5,014 nucleotides of DNA from Planctomycetota bacterium (lineage in GTDB: Bacteria > Planctomycetota > UBA1135). The stretch spans positions 1-5,014 of the forward strand of contig JALUUN010000662.1 in assembly GCA_027021325.1 (NCBI GenBank). Direction: 5' to 3'. The notes below the pieces were generated by a model. It worked only from the letters and a program-made list of their open reading frames with translations, made no database searches and was not told where the DNA came from. Below are positions 1-5,014 of the stretch, piece by piece (the stretch's first letter is position 1; every line of letters starts with the position of its first letter). The translations under genes and the position numbers were made by a program.

Positions 1-2
1 TC

Positions 3-1022
3 GAGGCGCCGCCGGGCACCTGCCGGCCGCGTCAGGGCTGCTGTTCGGCCGAGGACGCCCATGACGCCGCCCGCGTCGCCGACCGCCTGGGCATCCCCTG
101 GCACGCCGTGGACATGGCCGAGGAGTTCGGGGCCATCCAGGACTACTTCCGGGAGGAGTACGCCCGCGGCCGCACTCCGAACCCCTGCGCGGTCTGCAAC
201 CGCGACATCAAGTTCGGGGCCGTCCTGCGCCTGGCCGACGCCGTGGGGGCGGAATTCGTCGCCACCGGCCACTACGCGCGCATCGAGGCCGGCCCGGAGG
301 GCCCGCAGCTGTGGCGCGGGCGCGACCGCCGCAAGGACCAGAGCTACGTCCTGTTTCCGGTAGGAGAGCGGGCCCTGGCGCGCACCCTCCTGCCGGTCGG
401 CGGCCTGCAGAAGGCCGAGACCCGGCGTCTGGCCGAGGAAGCCGGCCTGCCGGTCTTCGCCAAGCCCGACAGCCAGGAGATCTGCTTCGTGCCCACCGGC
501 GACTACCGTGACGTCCTCCGGGCCCGCGGCGGCCTCGGGCGGCCGGGCCGCCTGGTCCATGTGGACGGCCGTGTCCTCGGGCGCCACGAGGGCTGCATGG
601 GCTTCACCCGCGGCCAGCGGCGCGGCCTCGGCCTCGCCGCCCCGGAACCCCTCTACGTGGTGGACATCGACGTCCAAAGCGGCGACGTCCTCGTCGGCCC
701 GCGGGCGGCGACCTGGCTGGACGAGGTCGAGGTCGCCGGCTTCGAGACCTTCGGCTGCCGCTTGCGCCCCGGGGAGGTCTGGGAGGACGTCGAGGCCCAG
801 TACCGTTCCACCCCGGGCGGCCACCCGGCCACGGTCGAGGCCCTCGCCGAGACCGGGCGGGTGCGGGTGCGCTTCGAGCCGCCGGTCGCGGCGGTGGCGC
901 CGGGCCAGGGGCTCGCGGTGTACCGCAGCGGCCGCCTCCTCGGCGGCGGTTGGATCGACCGCGCCGAGCCGAAGCCGGAACTCGGCGAGCGGCGGGCCGG
1001 AGCCCCGGGGCTTCCGGTCTGA
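3..1022 (+). CDS. mnmA: tRNA-specific 2-thiouridylase MnmA, 5'-truncated by window edge
   Basis: MnmA adenylates C2 of the wobble uridine U34 in tRNA-Lys, tRNA-Glu and tRNA-Gln and replaces its oxygen with sulfur relayed from a cysteine desulfurase; it acts in the cytoplasm. The frame is open from base 3 with no start, and family alignment from memory suggests about 35-45 N-terminal residues, including the SGGVDSS ATP loop, are missing. Visible family motifs, in order, are GCCSAEDA (bases 36-59), GRTPNPCAVCNRDIKFG (bases ~168-218), GHYAR, KDQSYVLF, SQEICFV and GQRRGLG followed by EPLYVVDID. The Cys of VCN (195-197) matches the E. coli Cys102 position and the Cys of SQEIC (483-485) matches Cys199. 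An extra Cys at 186-188 makes a CxxC. The C-terminal beta-barrel ends in GGGWI and carries a tail of about 20 residues rich in Arg, Glu and Pro. The stop TGA is at 1020-1022. Identification is secure; an internal start at ATG 108 would delete conserved sequence and is wrong. Confidence 0.96.
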   Translation, partial: EAPPGTCRPRQGCCSAEDAHDAARVADRLGIPWHAVDMAEEFGAIQDYFREEYARGRTPNPCAVCNRDIKFGAVLRLADAVGAEFVATGHYARIEAGPEGPQLWRGRDRRKDQSYVLFPVGERALARTLLPVGGLQKAETRRLAEEAGLPVFAKPDSQEICFVPTGDYRDVLRARGGLGRPGRLVHVDGRVLGRHEGCMGFTRGQRRGLGLAAPEPLYVVDIDVQSGDVLVGPRAATWLDEVEVAGFETFGCRLRPGEVWEDVEAQYRSTPGGHPATVEALAETGRVRVRFEPPVAAVAPGQGLAVYRSGRLLGGGWIDRAEPKPELGERRAGAPGLPV

Positions 1023-1024
1023 GG
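1021..1024 (+). promoter_or_regulatory. Candidate ribosome binding site GAGG for the vWA gene
   Basis: GAGG overlaps the mnmA stop codon TGA. It lies 7 nt upstream of the in-frame GTG at 1032, an ideal spacing, but only 1 nt upstream of the GTG at 1026. It therefore favours 1032 as the real start and suggests that translation of the vWA gene is coupled to termination of mnmA. The two choices differ by only two residues. Confidence 0.4.
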
Positions 1025-1025
1025 C

Positions 1026-3071
1026 GTGGAGGTGCGCCGTCTGGCCCGCGTCCTCTTTCTTCTGGCCGTTCTGGCCTGGGCGGCCGCCCTGACGCCCGGG
1101 CTGCCGGCGCCGGGGCGCCGCTTCCTCCTCCTCGACCGCAGTCCGAGCGCCGCCGGCGCCGCCAGGCGGCGGGCGCAGGAGCTCGGGGCCCGGCCGGGCT
1201 TCGATCCCGGCCGCGCCTTCGAGCTGCGGGACCGCCTCCGGCCCTGGGGCAGCCGGGCCTCCGTGGGCGAGGCGACGCCTCTGGGCGCGGCCCTCGAAGC
1301 CCTGCGCCCGCGCCTGCGCCGGGGCGACGTCCTGGAAGTCCATACGGACGGCCGCGCGACGGACCCGCTCCCGCCGGCGGCGGCCTGGGCCGGGATCCAG
1401 GTCCTCTGGGAGCCCCTGGATTCCGGGCCGCGGATCCTGGCCCTGGAGGCACCGGCCTCCTGGCCGCGGAGCGGGAGGCTTCTTCTGGGCGTCCGCCTGG
1501 CCGGCCCGGACTGGGAGCGGGGCCGCCTGGACCTCCAGGTGCAGGGCCTCGAGGCCCCCGCCGCCGAGATCCGCCCCCTGGGAGCGGAGCGGGCGGAGAT
1601 CCTGCTCGGGGCGGCCGCCGCGCCCGAGGGGCCCGTGCGCCTGCGCCTCGCCTGGGTCGAGAACGGGACGGAGCGCGACCGGGTCCTTCGCTGGCTGGGC
1701 CCGCCCGGGGCGGCGGTGGCCGCCCTCGGTCCGGGAGTCCGGGCGGAGGAGGTCCTGCCGCCTGGCTGGGTCCGGGCCGAGGAGGCCGGAACGGCCCCGG
1801 TCCAGCTGTACCGGGCTCCTGGACCCCTGGCCGGGGCGAGGCCGGTCCCCGCCGGTGCCGTCCGGCTCCTGGCCTCGGGCCGCCTGGAGGACTGGCTCGC
1901 CTGGCCCGGCGAGGGGCCGCCGCCCTTCGAAGCAGCGCCGCCGCCCGGCGCCGGCCTGGAGATCCTTCTGGACCGGAGCGGCAGCATGGGCGAGGAGGAG
2001 GCGGGCGGCCGCCGTCCCTGGGACGAGGCCCTGGAGGCCGTAACCGCCCTCGCCCGCGTCTGGCCGGAGGAGGCCGGTTTCCGGGTCCGGCCCTTCGGCG
2101 CCGTCCTCGGGGCGGCCCTGGACCCGCGGCGGCCGGAGGAGGCGGTCCGGCTGCGGGAGGAGCCTCCCTTTGGTCCGACCCGCCTGGAGGAGGTCCTGGA
2201 GCCCTGGCTCGCCGGCCTCGGCCCGGGGGAGACCGGGGTGCTCGTGAGCGATGGCGAGGTGCCTCCCGCGGCCCGCGAAGGGGTGCTCGGGCGCCTGCGG
2301 GCTGCGCGGGCGCCCCTCTTCCTCGTGCCCGTCGGCAGGCCCGGGGCCCTGGACTGGCTGCGCGAGGCGGGGGAGGTCCTGGGGGAGGCCGGCCTGCGCG
2401 AGCGGCTGCTCGCGGCCGCCGCCCGCGGTCTGGAGACGGGCCCGGAACGTCTGCTTCCGGAGGAGGAAGCCCTGTGGCCCCTGCCCGAGACGGGGCTCGC
2501 CACCGGGGCCCGGGACCGGATGCGCCTGCGGCCCGGCTGGGAGCCCCTGCTCCGGGATGCCTCGGGCGAGGTCGTGGCCGGCCTGCGGCGGCTCGCGGGC
2601 GGCGGCCTCCTGGCCGTGGCCGCCGTCGAGCCGGGTCCCGCCCTCCTGGAGCTCGCCGCAGCCCTGGCCGACGAGGCCTCCGCGCCGCGCCTGCGCCGGG
2701 CCGGCGGCCGCGTCCTCCTGGAAGGGGGCGGTCCCGGCTGGCAGGTCCGGGAAGCCGGGGTGGAGGAGGCGGGCGCCTGGCGGCCCCTGGATCCCCTCGG
2801 GGCGGATCTGCGCGGCGCCGGCCCCTTCCCGCCGGGCGCCGCCCTGGAGCTCCGTTCCCCCGCAGGCCTCGTCTGGACCCTGCCCGCCGAGACGGGCGAG
2901 GCCGCGGCCTCCGCCGAGCCCTTCCGCCGCTTCGTCGAGGCGGTGCAGGCGGCGGAGCCGCCGCGGCGGCCGGTTCCCTTCCTCCTTTCCCTGGGCATGG
3001 TCCTGGCCGTGGCCGCCCGGGCCCTCGCCTCCCGGTGCGGTTCCGGTTTCCGCGGGGCCGGGCCGGCCTAG
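1026..3071 (+). CDS. Membrane-anchored protein with two von Willebrand factor A domains
   Basis: A 681-residue protein of unknown role. After Arg-rich residues 4-8 comes a hydrophobic segment (about 9-22), a likely signal anchor. A compact first vWA-like fold begins at FLLLDRSPS; its possible MIDAS residues are D37-x-S39-x-S41, T84 and D108 (HTDG). Residues ~120-300 look beta-rich and are not recognised. The second vWA domain is clear: LLDRSGSM (D316, S318, S320), T385 in GPTRLEEV and D409 in VSDGEV make a complete MIDAS. A beta-rich tail containing DASGEVVAGLRRL follows, and a second membrane helix lies at ~650-667 with Arg after it. With both ends probably cytoplasmic, the vWA folds would face outside the membrane (inference). 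The layout recalls large BatA-like or amidotransferase-like vWA membrane proteins, but no MoxR ATPase or DUF58 partner is in the window. The start is GTG 1026 or, better placed for a ribosome site, GTG 1032. The gene begins 3 nt after mnmA and is probably cotranscribed. Family membership is a judgement from motifs. Confidence 0.85.
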   Translation: MEVRRLARVLFLLAVLAWAAALTPGLPAPGRRFLLLDRSPSAAGAARRRAQELGARPGFDPGRAFELRDRLRPWGSRASVGEATPLGAALEALRPRLRRGDVLEVHTDGRATDPLPPAAAWAGIQVLWEPLDSGPRILALEAPASWPRSGRLLLGVRLAGPDWERGRLDLQVQGLEAPAAEIRPLGAERAEILLGAAAAPEGPVRLRLAWVENGTERDRVLRWLGPPGAAVAALGPGVRAEEVLPPGWVRAEEAGTAPVQLYRAPGPLAGARPVPAGAVRLLASGRLEDWLAWPGEGPPPFEAAPPPGAGLEILLDRSGSMGEEEAGGRRPWDEALEAVTALARVWPEEAGFRVRPFGAVLGAALDPRRPEEAVRLREEPPFGPTRLEEVLEPWLAGLGPGETGVLVSDGEVPPAAREGVLGRLRAARAPLFLVPVGRPGALDWLREAGEVLGEAGLRERLLAAAARGLETGPERLLPEEEALWPLPETGLATGARDRMRLRPGWEPLLRDASGEVVAGLRRLAGGGLLAVAAVEPGPALLELAAALADEASAPRLRRAGGRVLLEGGGPGWQVREAGVEEAGAWRPLDPLGADLRGAGPFPPGAALELRSPAGLVWTLPAETGEAAASAEPFRRFVEAVQAAEPPRRPVPFLLSLGMVLAVAARALASRCGSGFRGAGPA

Positions 3072-3120
3072 GGTGGAGGACGTCCCCGCTGCTAAGCTGA
3101 GCCGCCGCCCCGCCCGGCCC

Positions 3121-4170
3121 ATGTCGGAAGTCCACTTCTGCAACCTCTGCGACCAGTCCGTCCCCCTCGTGGAACTCGAGGAGGGAGCCGCCCTGCGTGA
3201 GGGCGAGCGCGTCCTCTGCCGGGCCTGCCTGGAGCTCCTCGGCGCCGCCGGCCGCGGCGCCCGGGGTGGGGGCGGCCTGCCGGTCTTCCTGCTGCTCCTG
3301 GTCGGTCTTCTGGGCTGGGCGGCGGCGGCCTTCGTCTGGTACGACCGGAAGGAAGCGGGGGATCAGGCGATTCGGGGCGTCGAGGCCCGCCTGGACAGTC
3401 TGGAGGCGGGTGCGCGCGGCCTCGCGGAGGACCTGGCCCGGGGCCTGCGCGAGGAGCGCGAACGCCGCGGCCTCCTCGAGGCCGAGCTGGACCGTCTCGG
3501 GGACGGGGTCGAGGCGCGGCTGGACGCGGTGGAGGCGGCCTTGAAGGAACTCGCCGCTGGTCTCGAGGCCCTCCGCCCCTTCGCCGAGGAGAGCGCCCGG
3601 GTGCGCCAGCGGCTCTCCGGCCTGGAGGCGCAGGTGTCGGTGATCGAGGACCGGCAGCGGGCGACGCGCAGCGCCCTGGAGTCCCTGCGCGACGAGCTCG
3701 CGCGCCTCGGCGACGAGCTGCAGGGCCTCGCCGAAGTGGCCCGGGAGGCCGGCGCTGAGCCCGAGGCCGAAGCCTTTCCGCCGGCCATCGCCGGTCTGCT
3801 GCGGCAGCTCCAGGACCAGGACGACCGGGTGCGCTACGACGCCCTGGAGAAGCTCCAGGACACCCAGGACCCGCGGCTGCTCCCGCACATCTATCCGCTG
3901 CTCTCCGATCCCTACGAGTTCACGCGCTTTCTCGCCGCCCACACCCTCGGGGACTGGAACGCGCGGCCGGCCGTGCCCTACCTGATCGAGGCTCTGCTGG
4001 ACGAGGTGAGCTTCGTGCGCAAGGCGGCCCAGGACGCTCTGCGGCGCATCACCGGCCAGAACCTCGGCTACGACTATCAGGCCGGGCCCGAGGATCTCCA
4101 GCGCGGCTACCAGGCCTGGAAGACCTGGTGGGAGGAGAACGGCACCTCCTTCCTTGACGAAGAATCCTGA
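3121..4170 (+). CDS. C4 zinc-ribbon-like, transmembrane, coiled-coil, HEAT-repeat protein
   Basis: A 349-residue protein of unknown function with four parts. (a) Residues 7-36 carry C7-x2-C10 and C33-x2-C36, a four-cysteine arrangement expected to bind zinc. (b) A Gly-rich linker leads to one strongly hydrophobic helix at ~53-73, ended by WYDRK. (c) Residues ~80-210 are a long charged helical stretch with regular Leu/Val spacing (repeats such as VEARLDSLEA and VEARLDAVEA), predicted to be a coiled coil. (d) Residues ~221-312 form about three HEAT-like helix pairs (DDRVRYDALEKL, YEFTRFLAAHTL, VSFVRKAAQDALRRITG), followed by a GYD...W333..WW337 tail of the kind seen after HEAT repeats. No catalytic motif is visible. 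It is probably a membrane-anchored scaffold or adaptor, with the head and the HEAT domain on opposite sides of the membrane (inference). ATG 3121 is chosen because the zinc motif starts just after it; it has no clear Shine-Dalgarno. In-frame GTG 3073, right after the upstream stop, would add 16 unconserved-looking residues. Confidence 0.88.
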   Translation: MSEVHFCNLCDQSVPLVELEEGAALREGERVLCRACLELLGAAGRGARGGGGLPVFLLLLVGLLGWAAAAFVWYDRKEAGDQAIRGVEARLDSLEAGARGLAEDLARGLREERERRGLLEAELDRLGDGVEARLDAVEAALKELAAGLEALRPFAEESARVRQRLSGLEAQVSVIEDRQRATRSALESLRDELARLGDELQGLAEVAREAGAEPEAEAFPPAIAGLLRQLQDQDDRVRYDALEKLQDTQDPRLLPHIYPLLSDPYEFTRFLAAHTLGDWNARPAVPYLIEALLDEVSFVRKAAQDALRRITGQNLGYDYQAGPEDLQRGYQAWKTWWEENGTSFLDEES

Positions 4171-4201
4171 GCCGGCCGCGCCGGGGCGGGCGGCGGCCGG
4201 C
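4171..4201 (+). terminator. Perfect 9-bp inverted repeat after the HEAT gene, possible terminator
   Basis: GCCGGCCGC (4171-4179) and GCGGCCGGC (4193-4201) are exact reverse complements separated by 13 nt. The first arm starts directly after the TGA stop at 4168-4170, the usual place for a transcription terminator. There is no T tract after it, so a classical intrinsic terminator is not shown. It could be a U-tract-less terminator, an mRNA-stabilising hairpin, or a chance product of very GC-rich sequence. It separates the upstream unit from mdh. Confidence 0.4.
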
Positions 4202-4266
4202 GCCGCTATCCTATGCGGCTCCCTTCGGGGCCCAGCTCCCCTCGTACACCCTTCGAGATCATCGCC

Positions 4267-5014
4267 ATGACCCGTGTCACCGTCGTCGGCGCCGGCTTCG
4301 TCGGCATGACCTGCGCCCAGCGCCTCGCCGAGAAGGAAATCGCCGAGGAGGTCGTCCTCATCGACATCGTCGAGGGCAAGCCCCAGGGCATCGCCCTCGA
4401 CCTGAACCAGGCCGGGGCCGTCGAGGGCTACCAGACCCGCGTGCTCGGGACCAACGATCCCGAGGACACCCACGGATCCGAGCTCTTCATCGTCACCGCC
4501 GGGATGCCGCGCAAGCCGGGCATGGACCGGAGCGACCTCCTGGAGGTCAACGGCAGGATCGTCAATGCCGTCTCGGACTACATCCGCGAGGGCTCGCCCG
4601 ATGCCCGGGTCATCGCCGTCACCAACCCCCTGGACACCATGGTCTATCTCATGGCCGCGCGTCTCGGCTTCGAGAAGCCGCGCGTGGTGGGCATGGCCGG
4701 GGTCCTGGACTCGGCGCGCATGGCGTACTTCATCAGCGAGGCGATGGGCGGCGGGCGGCGCGACGCCCGCTGCATGGTCCTCGGCGGCCACGGCGACAGC
4801 ATGGTGCCCATGCCCGAGTTCTCGACGGTGAACGGAGTGTCGGTGACCGCCCTCCTCGGGGAGGAGGAGATCGAAGCCATCAACGAGCGCACCCGGCACG
4901 GCGGTGCCGAGATCGTGCAGCTCCTGAAGACCGGATCGGCCTACTACGCGCCGGCGGCCGCCGCAGTGGCCATGGCCAGGTCCATCCTACGCGATGAGCA
5001 CCGGCTCCTGCCCT
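4267..5014 (+). CDS. mdh: Malate dehydrogenase, LDH-type, 3'-truncated by window edge
   Basis: This enzyme catalyses NAD-dependent interconversion of malate and oxaloacetate in the citric acid cycle, in the cytoplasm. The visible 249 residues are roughly 80% of a typical ~310-residue protein. The N-terminal Rossmann fold shows VVGAGFVG (6-13) and an acidic D33 in VLIDIVEG, as expected for NAD. AGMPRKPGMDRSDLL holds R82 and R88; Arg at position 82, where lactate dehydrogenases have Gln, marks malate specificity. NPLDTM (120-125), D148 and R151 in VLDSAR, and catalytic H175 in GGHGDSMVP are all present, and the RTRHGGAEIVQLLKTGSAYYAP stretch is typical of the LDH-like MDH group. ATG 4267 starts two codons before the first beta strand and has a weak GAG (4255-4257) 9 nt upstream. 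An in-frame ATG at 4213 would add 18 residues without family support. The gene follows a 96-bp gap containing an inverted repeat, so it may have its own promoter. The gene continues past the window. Confidence 0.96.
   Translation, partial: MTRVTVVGAGFVGMTCAQRLAEKEIAEEVVLIDIVEGKPQGIALDLNQAGAVEGYQTRVLGTNDPEDTHGSELFIVTAGMPRKPGMDRSDLLEVNGRIVNAVSDYIREGSPDARVIAVTNPLDTMVYLMAARLGFEKPRVVGMAGVLDSARMAYFISEAMGGGRRDARCMVLGGHGDSMVPMPEFSTVNGVSVTALLGEEEIEAINERTRHGGAEIVQLLKTGSAYYAPAAAAVAMARSILRDEHRLLP

Noticed and set aside
1735..2200. Recurring GAGGAGGTCCTG-like words in the vWA gene.
   Set aside because: They encode E-E-V-L in frame and reflect preferred codons and helical segments, not a DNA repeat or mobile element.
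653..2998. A long second antisense frame of 781 codons.
   Set aside because: Arg/Ser/Pro-rich low-complexity translation without start context or motifs, again explained by GC bias.
950..3100. A 716-codon + strand frame overlapping the vWA gene.
   Set aside because: Composition is Gly/Pro/Arg-rich with no recognisable motif, while the overlapping frame has two membrane segments and vWA motifs. It is a composition shadow.
2251..3120. Upstream extension of the HEAT-protein frame into the vWA gene.
   Set aside because: The frame is open there only by chance. The extension is Pro/Arg/Ser-rich and overlaps the vWA coding sequence, and the zinc motif begins right after ATG 3121.
4154..4159. TTGACG, resembling a -35 promoter box, near the end of the HEAT gene.
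   Set aside because: No -10-like sequence lies 16-18 nt downstream; the nearest candidate, TATCCT, is 47 nt away.
604..4899. An uninterrupted antisense reading frame of about 4.3 kb covering four + strand genes.
   Set aside because: Its translation is dominated by Arg, Pro, Gly and Ala and shows no domain. It arises because GC-rich third positions on the + strand remove stop codons from the opposite strand. The + strand genes beneath it have clear family motifs.

Overview
The window is very GC-rich bacterial DNA, above 70% by eye, with third codon positions almost always G or C. All the convincing genes lie on the + strand. No rRNA, tRNA, mobile element or CRISPR array was seen. The lineage cannot be fixed from sequence alone. 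A HEAT protein ending in a W..WW tail, a large vWA membrane protein and an LDH-type malate dehydrogenase together would suit a Planctomycetota-like or similar GC-rich environmental bacterium. That assignment is inference.

Layout: (1) bases 3-1022 hold the 3' nine-tenths of mnmA, the tRNA 2-thiouridylase; its 5' end and ATP-binding loop lie outside the window. (2) Bases 1026-3071 begin one codon after the mnmA stop, in the same frame. They encode a 681-residue protein with a membrane segment at each end and two vWA-type folds, each with the residues of a metal-binding (MIDAS) site. (3) Bases 3121-4170 encode a 349-residue protein built as a C4 zinc-ribbon-like head, one membrane helix, a long coiled coil and HEAT repeats. 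(4) Bases 4171-4201 form a perfect 9-bp inverted repeat just after that stop, probably ending or punctuating the unit. (5) Bases 4267-5014 hold the first ~80% of an LDH-type malate dehydrogenase, cut by the window edge.

The tight spacing suggests that mnmA and the vWA gene are transcribed together, with the zinc/coiled-coil/HEAT gene 49 bp further on. The two central genes both encode membrane-anchored proteins with protein-protein interaction domains and no recognisable enzyme active site. They are the least understood part of the window. mnmA and mdh are ordinary housekeeping genes and say little about the role of the middle pair. I see no clear evidence of a defence system, a biosynthetic cluster or a mobile element.
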